From Zygaena filipendulae (lineage: Eukaryota; Arthropoda; Insecta; Lepidoptera; Zygaenidae), in the NCBI GenBank assembly GCA_907165275.2, contig OU015653.1:13360001-13424000 (forward strand): DNA of 64,000 nt. The letters are read 5' to 3'. Of this stretch, positions 32,878 through 48,118 are shown in pieces. A program made the translations under genes and the position numbers. The notes under the pieces are model-generated. The model was not told where the DNA came from. It did not search any database and saw only the letters and a list, made by a program, of their open reading frames with translations. Positions within the stretch are counted from its first letter, which is position 1. Each line of letters begins with the position of its first letter.

Positions 32878-34012
32878 CTTCAGTTTTCTGCTGAGTGTCC
32901 CAAATTCTAATATTTACTATACTGTGTAGGTACTTTTCACATTGTAAACAAGACAAATCGGGAGGGGGAGCAAAGGGAGGAAAGGATTAAGGAACCACGA
33001 CCCGGGGACGAAAGTAGGTTGAAACCAGTGTTACCAACTCGCGAAACATTTACCCCTAAAGGTTAAGTCAAAAACCCCTAAATCCTCCTAAATAAAATAA
33101 TAATATTACTAAAAAGTTTATAAAAAATACATAGCACCAAAATTTTTGCCTTCTTTCCGAAATTATTAAGGCATAAATATTGGTTTTATAAAAGAATTTG
33201 ATCGAAAGCAAAAATGTTTCTAGATTTTTTTTTATGTCATTTAATATCAAATATTCGAAATATTAAAAATTGTTACTTGAAAATTGCAGCATAAATCCTG
33301 GCTCCTTTTAATAAACTAATGATGATTAGTAACAAAAAAATTAGAAATACAAATTAAAAAAAACGTAAGAAGGCAAAAAACCCCTAAAAATACCCCTAAA
33401 AAATCCCATCGTATTTATTTACCAAATTTACGGAGAAAACCCCTTAAATTGGGAACCGTGATTGAAACTTGAACGTTGACACTTGTCAGTTGTCCTTGTC
33501 ACGTCACCGACCGGCTGTCACCTGTCACGCTATTTTGGTGATTTTTTTTTCACCTCTTTCAGGGAAGGCAAAAAAACTTAGTCCATACAGCTAATTCAGA
33601 TGTTACTTACTCCTGATGTTATTTAACTTTGGACTTTTGATAGGAAATCTTCACAGATGAACCATTAGCATTAATAGGAGTTAGGACGCTATGTGGGAAG
33701 TTATTGAAACGACAACCTCCCAACGAACGCCCTATTTCGTCTTATTTCACTGTTTCCGCACACTATTTTTATCACTTATGGATCACTATTATACAATATC
33801 CACCACATTATTAATCACGATAAACTATTTTGTACAACAAAGTAATAAAACTGACGTTCACTTCTACTCAAATCCACAAACCACTTAGAAAATCGCAATC
33901 ACAAACAACTTAGAAAAGCTCAAATCCCGCCTAAACTCCGAAGGTATAGGTAAAGGACATGCATGTACGGCCGTACAATAATTAAGAAAAAAAATTTTGC
34001 TTCGATATTAAA
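32878..34012. promoter_or_regulatory. Shared upstream region of ALG5 and the 34013 gene
   Basis: The two genes are divergent, 1.1 kb apart. A hAT-like MITE (33026-33460) and an element E module (33548-33600) occupy the middle. No TATA box or initiator stands out. 33830-34000 directly before the ATG at 34013 is AT-rich. Confidence 0.35.
33026..33460. mobile_element. hAT-like MITE with near-perfect 8-bp target duplication
   Basis: The left end CAGTGTTACCAACT and right end (complement) CACGGTTCCCAATT are similar. Flanks GTTGAAAC (33018-33025) and ATTGAAAC (33461-33468) differ by one base. The interior carries 'acccctaaaaatacccctaa' runs, also seen at 58255-58315 inside another hAT element. Confidence 0.65.
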
Positions 34013-35837
34013 ATGGCGGATGTCTCAGAAAATTATCGTAAAGTACAACTTTCTAAAAATGGAAAAGTTGTCAAAAAACGTACACGAAATCCTGAAGGTA
34101 AACGTGAAATTAGTTAACACTACGTTATCTAATAGTAATTTTAGCAATTAGACTTTCATCTTCTAAATATCGTCTTTGTTAGGTGCTAACTACGTTATCG
34201 TAATTGTGTCTCTTACTACTTTTTGACACGTAAGTGGAATAATATTTCAAACATATTGCGGCAAAGTTTATTATTTTTGGAACTATGTATGGTTTCTTTT
34301 CCTATGTACCTCCTTTTCATTACAATTTTTCCTATTAGGTACATATGCATAATTATAAATTGCCTATAAGTAGGTATATACCTACCGACTTGTATATTCA
34401 CTAGACCATGCTATATAGCCAATCAACACTACACTACCGCCTTCTCGTGTCCCTATATTTGCTTCAGCTTTTTTTCGCACAGTAGTAGTTTAAGAGTAAA
34501 GTACCTATTTCATATATTTATTTTTGATAGTTCTCAATTTTTTTGATGCACAGTTTATTGACTACTCAATTGTAATTTTTTCAGAATGGCACAAACAAAA
34601 GCAAAAACGTTTGAGAATAGCTGGTCTGGAATATATAAATGCCAATGGAAAAACAGTTTCTGCCAAACAACCAGGCCCTGACTGTCACTGTCGCAGAAAA
34701 TGTTTCCAGAAAGTCCCACAAGATATCAGGTTAAAAACCTTCCAAGGGTTTTACTCTATGAAGACTCACGATGAACAAAATGCATACTTGTTTGGCCTTA
34801 TGAGACAAGTGGATGTAAAAAGAAAAAGAGTTAAGTCAGCTAGCAGTCGAAGAACATGCACATTTGAGTATTTTATTAGAGTAAAGGGAAGGGAGACTCA
34901 AGTGTGTCAGACGGCATTCAAGAACATTCATGCCATTACTGAGAGAAAAGTCAGAGTACTATGTAAAAAGATGGATGATGGTGTCATGTTCCCTAGCGAC
35001 AACCGTGGAAGAAATAGCCATCGTCGTTCAGGGGAAGTACGCCTCCCAAATGGAGTTGTGGAACAAATAAAAAATCATATCTACTCTATTGTCCATACAC
35101 ATCGCCTGAAGGATTTCATAAGACTGGATAAAATTGCTGGTTTAGAGATAAACATTTCCAAAATGTGGAAGGACTACATAAAAACATATGATCCAGATAA
35201 TATTATGGCAACAATGCCAAAATCAAAAAGGAGCAGTATGGAAGTTACTTTGCAAAATGAACCAAAACCACAGCCAATTCAGCAACCTGTTCCACAAGAG
35301 ACATTTGCCCCGATCACTTACCCAGGGAGTGGGCAACTGTTGAACATTGCGGAGAATTATTTCCACAATCAATATCAAACTGCAACATTGACAACAGGCA
35401 CTCCAACAAATTTCTATCAAACCCAGAATGGGACACAAAGTATGGGAATATTGCTGCCAGCAGCTCGATCAGCAACACAGCCCACAACAGCATACTTGGT
35501 TCTTCACCCAAAACCGGAGCCAATTCATAATACTATTACAATCAATAACACCACATATACACAAGCGACAGAAGTCTTACCCAAAATAGAGAATAAGGAA
35601 AAAAAAATCAAAAAGGAGAGGAAGAGAGGACCTCTCGTAAAACAATGGAGATATACTAATATATTTCATGATGAAATCAACGGTGCGGCCCTTGCTGCTA
35701 TCAAGACCCGACTAGGCATGTACTACGCGGAGAGTGATGCCGCAAGGAAGAAAGCAAAGCAGCAGGTCCGGCCACAGGACGTTGCGGTTGTCCAAGTTCC
35801 ATCTACTGAGGAGAGGGTTATTGTGGGATTCTCATAA
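34013..35837 (+). CDS. Transposase-leader-domain protein, possibly domesticated
   Basis: Exons 34013-34097 and 34585-35837 join G|AA to 445 residues; the first starts MADVSENYRKVQLSKNGKVV. Residues 20-190 match, from memory, the conserved N-terminal region of insect transposase-like 'uncharacterized' proteins: KKRTRNPEEWHKQKQKRLR, then DCHCRRKC (Cys62, Cys64, Cys68), DVKRKRVKSASSRRTC, VCQTAFKNIHAIT and SDNRGRNSHRRS. That region is probably a zinc-dependent DNA-binding fold. The usual DDE catalytic part is missing. Instead there is a Gln/Pro/Thr-rich linker (240-390), a basic block KKIKKERKRG, and a C-terminal helix-like WRYTNIFHDEINGAALAA. The long intact frame and normal splice sites argue against a dead element. 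A host transcription-factor-like role is inference. Confidence 0.75.
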
Positions 35838-36145
35838 TATGCTAAGCAGTACACGATTGTTTTTGCTTATTGGCAACTACTATTCTATAATTATATGACA
35901 TGCTAAGGTAATATCCTTTGATGATAATTTTAGTGTAGATTGTGCAGATTTAAGTATTGCTATTTATGAAACCAAGGCCGTGATGGTAAGGTCAAACTGT
36001 GTTATGGCAGTGGTCGCAACTGCGCATCACATAGAAAAATTTGCGAGTGTCTACATTCAACACAAAATTACATGACAACTAGTACCTAACATTTGGTTTT
36101 CGTAAAACAGTAGCGACTCACGTTTTGGCGCGAAAAATGGATAGA
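35838..36145. other. 3' flank of the 34013 gene
   Basis: AT-rich; no clear AATAAA within 300 bases of the stop codon, so the transcript end is unknown. Confidence 0.35.
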
Positions 36146-36227
36146 TGTAAAAAGATGGATGATGGTGTCATACCTATTTCCTTGTGACAACCGTGGAAGA
36201 AATGGCCATCGTCGATCAGGGGAAGTG
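36146..36227 (+). pseudogene. Copied fragment of the 34013 gene's second exon
   Basis: 'gtaaaaagatggatgatggt' through 'gacaaccgtggaagaaatgg' and 'ccatcgtcgatcaggggaag' matches 34965-35036 with a few substitutions and a small insertion ('acctatttcctt' for 'gttccctagc'). It lies about 310 bases after the gene's stop. No more of the exon is seen on either side. Confidence 0.85.
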
Positions 36228-38928
36228 AACGGGAAGCCATAACGCGATGTAGTGGCGATCTCCATTGCTACGCGGACACTTATTTCATCGCATTGCCGTC
36301 GCATATCAATTCCCTTACTAGTGTGTCCCTGGACTAACTAATGAAAGGAAGTCTTATACAATGTGTTAATGAATTAACTGAAAACTAGAAAATAGTTTGC
36401 TCAGAATCAACTAGCGAATCGATTGCACTATGTTTTAATATAGGTTATATTTTTTCATTTGTATTAGCCCATATCTAAATTATTTGTAATACAATATTTG
36501 GCGCGTACGCCGCCCGCAGCAAAAACATTCGAACCGGTAGGCGCGGGCGTAGCGCTTGGAATTTCGTAGATAGGTCACCTCCAAACTAATGTTGAATAAC
36601 TTTTAAAGTATAAATTTTTTCGACATAAAATATATTTTAATCATATTGTTTATTTTTCTAAATGGGGTGTATCAGGTTTTCAGTTAATTCATTAACACGT
36701 TGTATGTAGATATGTTGATTTGAATGACCACAGCAAAGGTCGGAATTATGTTTAATCACCCAGGTTGCGTAATTTGACTAATTTGATAAAATCATTCGCA
36801 CCGCGTGGCAATCCGCGCGGTACTGTAATGTGCAAACAATAATCTCATACAGAACGAGACGTGTAGTATAGGCGGGTCATTGTCACCGTTACAAGCCCGG
36901 TGACACTGAAGAAAGAAGAAGAAAGAAAATAAATTTATTTGTCAACCAACACATAATATACAACTGCAATAAAAAACAATACAAAAATGTTGACAAAATG
37001 GTCCCGGCTCAGCATAATGCTATCTCACACACTTAACAGTGTGAGGCAGCGCTGGTTTTCACTGCATACAAATGAACTGCAAGCACTTTCCCACAAGTAA
37101 ACACGGCCGGCCTTGGACGCAGGTACACATTGTGCGCGTGTGCGTATCGTAAGGTTGACAGCGAGCTGACAGTAACTAATAATAATGATTATTATTATTA
37201 TCTTTGATTACTGTCGTCAGTTGTCACTGAATAATTGTCACATGTAGATTCTACATGTGACAAACTTTCCTCGGAATTTCCAAGAAACTTTCGCGGGGTA
37301 TAATCTCTATTCTTTGCCAATTGTCACCGCTGCGCCTGTGGGCATCCGATGTGATGATAATAAAATGATCTGTATGGTCGCAGATCCAAGCAGCGTAATG
37401 TCGTAATATGCTTTATTTTATTATTTTATTTTCTATCTAACTACCTATATTATATATCAAGATTATAGTTATTGTGGTAATTTAGTTCGAAGCTACAGTT
37501 TTCAGTATTTACTATTGTGTTAAAATATTTTTTACTTTTATAATTAGTAGTCCTTATTTTTATTATTATGTGCTGCAAGTAGACTACATATTTACTACTT
37601 TTTAAATACCGTAAAAAGGGAGCAACGGCTGTGCTCATCATTTTGTACCTACATACGTACAGACAATATTCCATATATTTTGATCTAATTTACCTATAAT
37701 TTATATATTCAACTTTTTCTGGATGAAAAGCTTTTTTCTACAAATATTATCGCCCCTTAACGAAAGTTGTATGAAATGATGAGCTCCGAATTTTTTCGGT
37801 ATTTAAATATATTATGTTGTACCACTTGTACCAAACTATCTGCATTCCCGGGAAATAGACGACGGTACCGCTTACACAGGGTGCGAGATTAAATGCGAGA
37901 CATAATATTGAAGCCCTTGTGAATAAAAATTTGAATAAAATCTGACAAATCAGTCAATACCCTAAATAAAAATTATAGGTATACAAAAAAGGTGATGTCA
38001 ATGGTCCCTACGTACAATATCGTATTCTGAAAAAGGTAAAATTCATGACTATGAATGAAATAGAGTTCAAAATTTCAGGTCCCAAATAAAAAGTATTTCT
38101 TAATATACAGGGTGATGTTTTTGGATACGCTCCGCCGGCGCGTGGGCTTTAACTTGCGCGATCATTGGTTTGAATACGTACCCTTCCCTTCAACACGTTC
38201 CTTGTTCTACCTAACACGTGAATGAAACTCCTGCGTCACAAGATGCGGTTGTTTCCCATCTAAAAATCATATTCTTATTCTCTGCGGGGCACAAAAAATA
38301 TGATTGTGTAAGTTCTCAAAGGAAGGCTGATAGTTTGGTTACACCTGTATTATATATACATACGTATATACAGTGAGTCCGATCTTTGACCTAGCAAAAA
38401 TCTAAACGATCTATCCATCTAATCGATGGATAAATCACCATCATCATGGTCCATTTCTATTTTTAACAAAACTCGTTAGTTCGGGACTAGACACACTGTA
38501 TTTGAAAAATCTAAGTCAATTTTTATTAAATCCAATCTGTTCTCGCAATGTTATGTAATCGCCTTTTCGATAATAACATTATAATTTTACATTAATAGTT
38601 TTGTGAATTATTTATATAAGGTACCTACCTACTGGAAGTTGCGGTGCTTGGATGAAGAGCTGGCGCACATGGTTTTGTTTGCGTTCACCTTTTTTACCCT
38701 TACTGACGAACCCCCACCCCTTTCCTGTCGGGAAATATTTCTATCGGTATGTTAAGCATCCTATTACTCCAGGACACCGTAGCGTCCTAATTTTTTTAGA
38801 ATCGGTTCGGCAGTTCCATAGATTCGAAAGTTCGAACTTAAGAGCCTGTCCAGATGAGGCGTTTCACGCGCGAGTCGACAGCCTGTAGACCTGCTAATTG
38901 TACTTGCAGTAATTGTCACTTTTTAACC

Positions 38929-38971
38929 GACTTCCAAAAAGGAGGAGGTTCTATGTTCGATTGTATGTATG

Positions 38972-39003
<32 letters not shown>

Positions 39004-39800
39004 ATGTTCACCGATTACTCGAAGACGGTTGGACCGATTTGGAAAATTCTTTTTTTGTTTGAAAGGGTTTACTCCCAATTAGGTCCCATTGCCACCAAGT
39101 CGGGATCTGATGATGGGATCTTGGAGAAATCGAGGGAACTCTTCGAAAGTTATAGGCACACCTATAGCGATTTGGGTATTTTTTATAGTAAATCGTTCAT
39201 TTGCTGATGAAAAGCAAAATTTGAAGAAGTGGAACTGATGATGAAGACCACAGATGGTCATCAGAACTACTTAAAAATAATACCTATTTCATGGGTTCCG
39301 ATTGGAGCGATTTCAAAAATTGTTTTTTTGTTTGAAAGGGGATACTCCCAAATCGATTCCATTGTCACCAATTGAGATCTGATGATGAGATCTTGGAGTA
39401 ATCGAGGGAACTCTTCAAAAATTATAGGTACACCTATAGCGATTTTTGTATTTTTTATAGTAAATCGTTTATTTGCTTTCGGAAAGCAAAATTGATGATG
39501 ATGAAGACCACAGATGGTCATCGGAACTACTCAATAATAGGTATTTCACGGGTTCTGAATCGTTAACTTTAATATGGTTTCTAAACAATTTATGCCCGTC
39601 ACAATGTATATGGTGAAGTGGAACTGATCATGATGTACCAGGAGAACTCCTCAACAATTAACGTCCCTGCGTCGGGAAAAGTAATATTTTGTAAAAGGTG
39701 ATGAGCAGTTGACATTAGGCTATTGTAACTTAGAGAAATTACCATCTAAGTCACTTAAAAGCGAAAAATAAACAAAAATTTTTAACAAAAAAATTAAAAC
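38929..39800 (+). repeat. Element D copy
   Basis: 'aaccgacttccaaaaaggag' and 'gaggttctatgttcgattgt', a long poly-T near 38970, then two tandem diverged blocks each with 'ttggaccgatttggaaaatt'-like, 'atcgagggaactcttcaaaa' and 'agaccacagatggtcatc' sequences. It runs into 'cagttgacattaggctattg' and ends at 'aaccgacttcc'. Confidence 0.8.
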
Positions 39801-40178
39801 CGACTTCCAAAAACACAAAACTGAAAAGCTAAAAATAAAATGCTAAAATTAACAAAATAACGATTTAATCCAAAAGACAAAAACACACGTAATATTATTA
39901 TTGGTTTGTGCTACCACTGATCGGTATGAAGTCGGTGACAAGCCAAATATGGAGGGGGTAGATGGGCTAAGTCGACTCCCGCCACCAGCTCTTCGTGAGC
40001 AGGACAATCCAAGTGGGCAGACACCAGCGGGCTGGTCACCGAATTCAAACCGATCAGTGGTAGCACAAACCAATAATAATATTACGTGTGTTTTTGTCTT
40101 TTGGATTAAATCGTTATTTTGTTAATTTTAGCATTTTATTTTTAGCTTTTCAGTTTTGTGTTTTTGGAAGTCGGTTTT
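39796..40178. repeat. Perfect 130-bp inverted repeat around a 123-bp GC-rich loop
   Basis: Arms 39796-39925 and 40049-40178 are exact complements by eye, beginning AAAACCGACTTCC. The loop (39926-40048) has a different composition and is open in the plus frame: GDKPNMEGVDGLSRLP, then PPALREQDNPSGQ. The VDGLSRLP part resembles the region after RNase H in Ty3/Gypsy polyproteins, a tentative reading. Because the arms are identical, the same reading frames appear on both strands. Confidence 0.9.
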
Positions 40179-41018
40179 TGTGATTTTCACTTTTATGCTA
40201 AAATAACATCCCAAAGAAATAATCTATACGTAAAAATATATTTACAAGTTCCTTCCTATTATACTTTAAAAGTTATATACGAGATTTCTTGATTTTGCAA
40301 GTACTGCGTTTGCAATAAAAAAGGCAGACCTAGTATTGTTGGGATGCTTACAACGCAATGGGCATGATGACGGGGTATAAAATCAAAATTAGGAGTACTG
40401 CGCGCCAATTTATGGTGTGCAAAGCCGGTGGGCAATCATGAGTGAAGAGTATATAACCACTTGGTCATGAAGGGGAAGGGCTGTGACCCCAATTACACTT
40501 ATTACACTATCCAATTTTTAGGGAATCTAAATCGGATAAAAGTTAATGTCCCGATTTAGGATCAGTGAGTGACAGAGCAAGTGGTCACACTACACTATTT
40601 TATTGTACCCTAAATAGTCTACTTAGGGTAGGTTTTTACAATTTAGTGTAGTGGGATCACTCACTCTCTCTCTCAAATCAGAACCAACTTTTCAAACTTC
40701 GATTACACTAGCTAGCTACACCTTCCGATAAACACATTTATAGCTCTGTGAGATAACATGCCGCGCGGCTTAGGCGCCCAGCGTATATATGGAGTAAATT
40801 AGGCTACTTCGGAGTTCTTGCGGGAATTCCGAAACTCACCACCGGGCACAGCTAGTTTATAGTATTAGTTAGGATTATCCAGTATTTTTTATTAATCTAC
40901 TTAAGACCTACTAAAAACAAAAATTGGTGTGAAAAGATGAGCTGGGTGTTAAATGTTGATTTGAATTGAATGAAAAATAGGAAGGACTTTTTTTTTTAAA
41001 TTTTATTGTTTACTTAAG

Positions 41019-44031
<3,013 letters not shown>

Positions 44032-44065
44032 GATATTCAACGTAAGTTTCACGAAGCGAGAAATC

Positions 44066-44080
44066 AAAGAGGAAGAAAAA
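44066..44080 (-). promoter_or_regulatory. 5'TOP-like pyrimidine tract of RpL27A
   Basis: On the minus strand 'tttttcttcctcttt' lies about 35-50 bases upstream of the ATG. Arthropod ribosomal protein mRNAs start at a C within such a tract, which couples translation to TOR signalling. The exact start site is inferred. Confidence 0.55.
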
Positions 44081-44099
44081 TTTGATATCTACATACTTA

Positions 44100-45200
44100 G
44101 GGATGTGAAAAAATAATCGATTATTAAAATAATCGATTTGAAATCGATTTTTTAATGAAAAAATAGATTTTAATAAATGATTTTATTTTTATGAATAATC
44201 GATTAATAATTGATTTTTATTATAATCGTTTAACCCGATTTTTATCCCGGAATTCCCATGGGAAGTTCGAAATTAACGCGGGTGAAACTGCATTGAATTT
44301 GCATAGTATACTTTTTAAGGGTTACAGAAAAAAACAATTTTGTGTATTTTTATCCCGGAATTTCCGCGGGATCTCTAAAATTAACGCGGCTGAAACCACA
44401 GGGAACAGTTAGTACCTATAATCTATACTTATAATAAAACTGTAGAGAGGTCAATTCTGTACATTGAATATATATTCAAAATTAATATTGGAGGATGAAT
44501 GGTGATCGATACTGATGCCAAAAATGCAATCAGTAAATTTTTTGTCTGTCTGTCTGTCTGTATGTGCACGCATGGGTCAAAAAATACTGAAGGGATTTTA
44601 ATCAAACTTGGTACGATTGTAGTCCATACTCCTGGGCAGGCTATAGGCTATATAACATAACGCTAAGACACATAGGAGCCGAGCAGTGACGATAAATTTG
44701 AAGCAAGTCGGATGAAATTGCGCTTTCGAGCTCTTATCCTCGCATACGTTTACTCAATCCCGCAAAAACGGTTGAACGGATTTGGATGAAATTTGGCATG
44801 TACGTTGTCAGGGATACTGAGAAGGATATAGGGTACTTTTTATCCCGAAATTCCAGCGGGAACTCCAAAATTACCGCGGGTGAAACCGTGGGGCACAGCT
44901 ATACCTATATAAAAAAGCAATCGCATCACATGTAAACGGCTGGACCGATTTTGCTAATTCTTTTTTTGTTGTGTTTGTTGAAGGAGAATATGAAAGGAGT
45001 TTGAAGTTCCTGCGGGAATTCCGAAACTCACGCGAGTGAACCTCCAAAACGGTTGGACTGATTTTGACGGGACTTTCACTAATTAGCTGATGTTATAAGG
45101 AGTAAATTAGGCTACTTTGGAGTTCCTGCGGGAATTCCGAAACTCACGCGGGTGAAACCGCGGGGCACAGCTATAGTAAATGATTTTAGTTACAAACTGT
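44100..45200. repeat. Cluster of retroelement tails
   Basis: 'aatcgattattaaaataatc' repeats at 44116-44230. Tail modules follow at 44235-44290, 44345-44410, 44835-44900 and 45010-45175 ('tcccgaaattccagcgggaa', 'gggtgaaaccgtggggcaca'). 44430-44570 with its (TGTC)n run is the inverse of 18655-18785. There is no coding region. Confidence 0.6.
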
Positions 45201-46156
45201 CTTACCTCCTTATTTCCTGACTGTAGTTCAGAATTTTCAAGAAGGTTTTATAACGTTTCGGAATATTTCAGATAATTTTCAAACATTTCAGAATATTCTC
45301 GATAAGCGGTAGACACGAACAAAACACTGCACTGACTTTTAAAATTAAGATTTAATTATTTATTGATATTAAGCATTCCCTACACTAGGAAAAATCATGT
45401 CTAAAGCATGTGGCGCTAGGGTAGCGGTAGGGCTACTGAGGCTACAAAAACGTGGAGTTTAAAGGGTTAAAAATCGATTTTTTATGTACAATGTCACATC
45501 CCTCAGTGTTTTTTTTTACTTTAGAACTCCGTTATTTGTAAACCGATTTGGAAATTCTTTTTTTATTAGAAAGGGTATACTTCGCAGGAACCCTGGAAAC
45601 AAGGCCTTTTTATAATCAGGTTAGGATTTAATGATCAGTTTTGTATTTCAGTCGATTGAGGCTTTTAAAAAGTTTGTATTCATATTTAAAATTATATTTG
45701 ATTTTTAATTTCATTAATTTTTAAAATTAATCTCAGAGTTTTATTACTACAAGCATGCAGATTTCTACGTCCTCGCTAGTCGCGAAACGGTCCCGTTCGC
45801 TACAACGGCCAACGACTAGTCGTCGAATTTTACTAGTAGAACGACCAGTCGATGACAACGATCGGACGGTCTCGTTTCGTCGTTCGAAAATGCGACGACG
45901 TGCGACGATGACTCACCTCTATGAGTATTGCCATTAGAAAAAATTAGCATATTGTTAACCTTTGGGTATGTTCCGTTATTACTGATAGCACTGGCCACTG
46001 GCCCAGTGCTCTTTTTTTTTCTCTTCTTTTTGGACTCAACACTGAGTGTTATTTGCCACTTTCATTTTTGGTATTAAGACGATAGAAAGCAAAGCTTAGG
46101 AAGCATTGTTAGAAAAAAAAAGGATAAAGGCTCCAATTAGATTATTAAACTTAATA
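45201..46156. other. Intergenic, no gene recognised
   Basis: 45765-45930 is a GC-richer patch with 'gtcgcgaaacggtcccgttc' and 'aacgactagtcgtcgaattt' inverted motifs that may be a small MITE. The rest is AT-rich. Confidence 0.4.
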
Positions 46157-46480
46157 GGGATGTGGACTACATTTGAAAATCAAAATTCTTATTAGTCCGT
46201 CAGTTAGAAAATAAAAAAACAATAGACACATATTTTTTGCTTTTTCAAATAAATTAAAATATACAGAGATAAAGCGCATTAAAGTTTAGGGTGAGGGGGT
46301 CGTGACGTCACTAACCACTAAAACCGCCATATAAACTGTCAGAATAGTGACGTCACGCGAAATTTCAACTCAATATATCGCCGTTATTTTTTGATTTCGT
46401 AAAAAAAGAAAAAATATATGTCCAATATTTTTTAATAATCTATAAGACGGACTAAAAAATAAAAATAAGTCAACATGCCC
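46157..46480 (+). mobile_element. Element F-related MITE abutting a reverse transcriptase fragment
   Basis: Ends GGGATGTGGACT and AGTCAACATGCCC. The interior includes 'aagcgcattaaagtttaggg', 'agtgacgtcacgcgaaattt' and 'ccaatattttttaataatct', the inverse of 16327-16649. Its last bases provide the first ATG of the open frame at 46475. Confidence 0.8.
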
Positions 46481-47365
46481 ATTATGAGTATTATGTCAAA
46501 CCGAACTATCATTTTGAATTCCTCTGATTTTCAACACTCTAGAGTATCATGGAGTGGGCTTCTTCAAGGGTCTGCGTTAAGCCCGAATTTGTATAATATA
46601 TACACTCAAGATCTAGAGAAATCTCTTGGAAGTCAAATAAGAGTCCTTCAATATGCCGATGATCTCCTTATTTACTCATCTAACAAAGATTTAGATAAAG
46701 CTAGTTTATCACTTCATATCTCCCTTCAATCTCTTAAAATTTGGTTAGATTCAAACGGCCTATCTCTTTCTGCCCCCAAAAGTTCAATAGTGGTGTTCTC
46801 TTGGAAACGGTATCTTCCTCAAATTAGTATTTTTTATGATATTGACCCTATACCTGTAAATAGTCATGTAAAATTTTTAGGCATTACTTTAGACTCTAAA
46901 TTGAGTGGTACACAACATTGCAATAACATCATAAACCAATGTGAAAGTAGTATGAATATATTACGCTGTCTGACTGGTGGATGGTGGGGTGCCCATCCAT
47001 TTAATTTAAAACTTTTATATAATGTTATAATTAGGTCCGTCCTAGATTATGGTACCTTTTTACTTCATCCAGGTGATAATGCTTTTAAAAAATTAGATTC
47101 CATTCAATCCAAAGCTCTCAGAATTGTGTCAGGGGCCATGAAATCTAGTCCTATTGGTGTTTTGCGGGTAGAATGTGGTGATCCTCCTCTTTATTTGCGG
47201 CATCAGTATTTGTCGGATAAATTCGTTTTTAAATCTCTAGAAATAAAAAATAATCCCATTATTAACAAATTACAAAGTTATAATGAGCGTATAGAATCCT
47301 CTCCATATTGGAGACATAAACGTTTCCCAGTGCTCTTACGATCGGTCGTCAATCAACGAGCGTGA
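46475..47365 (+). pseudogene. Non-LTR retrotransposon reverse transcriptase, 5'-truncated
   Basis: The 296-codon frame covers the palm and thumb of a LINE reverse transcriptase: GLLQGSALSPNLYNIY, the catalytic QYADDLLIYS, VKFLGITLDSKLSG and a C-terminal thumb (ALRIVSGAMKSSPIGVL). It resembles Jockey/I-type elements, though the clade is not certain. The finger part, endonuclease and first ORF are missing. The first six codons or so come from the adjoining MITE, so the true remnant starts near 46481. The surviving frame is uninterrupted, suggesting recent truncation. It is not a host gene. Confidence 0.9.
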
Positions 47366-47414
47366 AGACAATGACATGGATAACAGTATACTGGACTGTG
47401 TTCCGTTTTAAACA

Positions 47415-48000
47415 ATCTTTATAGAAACGGCAACGTAGATGCGAAATGTCATAATGATCGGTTTAGTAGTTAAAGTTTAAAAGCGTAACAAACAAACAAA
47501 CATTCAAACTCACATTCGCATTTACGTTAACGTGTAATAATATTCTTTCTTTCTTTCTTTCTTTGTCGCTCCCTCACAAATGAGGATGGTGACCATATGT
47601 AACCCGTCTCCATTATATTTCTTCGTCGTCGATTAATATTTCATCTTTTTTTTTCAAGTTCTTTCTTTTGTGAGATAAACTATTATTGGGAGCCCTTTAT
47701 CAACGCATCTATTTCGCATCTAAGCATTTTCTAAAAAAAAATGAGAGGTGTCAAGGGACACACGGAAGGAACGAAGTAAAATGCGAAATAGAAAGACGAA
47801 ACGAAAATATCTGGCTTGCTTTCTATAAGAGAGAGAGAGACAGACAGAAACATGCGCACGCCGCAAGGCTTACAATAGCTCGCGTCGCGTACACTTGCTA
47901 AACACACAAAATGTGGAGATTATAATGCGTATGACTTGGTTAGCACAATAATAAAGAGAGGTTATAGTGCGTACTTGCTAAAAATACAAAAGCATTTATT
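47415..48000. repeat. Repeat fragment, (CTTT)n microsatellite and AT-rich spacer
   Basis: 47415-47545 ('agatgcgaaatgtcataatg', 'acaaacaaacaaacattcaa') also occurs in both palindrome arms (about 48940-49065 and 49525-49640). 47547-47566 is (CTTT)n and 47830-47850 a GA-rich run. Confidence 0.6.
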
Positions 48001-48004
48001 ATTA

Positions 48005-48118
48005 GCTTTTTATTTTTAACTTTTTAGTTTTCTGTTTTGGAAGTCAGTTTTAATTTTTTTGTTAAAATTTTGTTTATTTCTCGCTTTTAAGTGACTTAAT
48101 TGGTAATTTCTCTAAATT
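48005..48118 (-). repeat. Element D end left of the palindrome
   Basis: 'ctttttatttttaacttttt' and 'ggaagtcagttttaattttt' to 'ggtaatttctctaaattac' match, inverted, 39725-39830. This part lies only on the left and marks where the inverted duplication begins. Confidence 0.6.

Larger units (their letters stand above)
36230..41018. other. Intergenic, repeat-rich, no gene recognised
   Basis: 36930-37080 is an inverted SINE-like repeat ('ggctcagcataatgctat'). 37236-37264 is a 14-bp perfect hairpin (TTGTCACATGTAGA, T, TCTACATGTGACAA). 38929-39800 is an element D copy and 39796-40178 a perfect inverted repeat. 40415-40440 repeats 'gtgcaaagccgg' of 29656. 40800-40860 is a retroelement tail. Open frames here are short. 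Confidence 0.45.

Noticed and set aside
39849..40125. Two opposite-strand frames with identical start and end segments
   Set aside because: Identity is forced by the perfect inverted repeat arms; the shared segments are not conserved domains.
47686..47901. 71-codon frame near the reverse transcriptase fragment
   Set aside because: No reverse transcriptase or RNase H motif; basic and Arg-rich by composition only.
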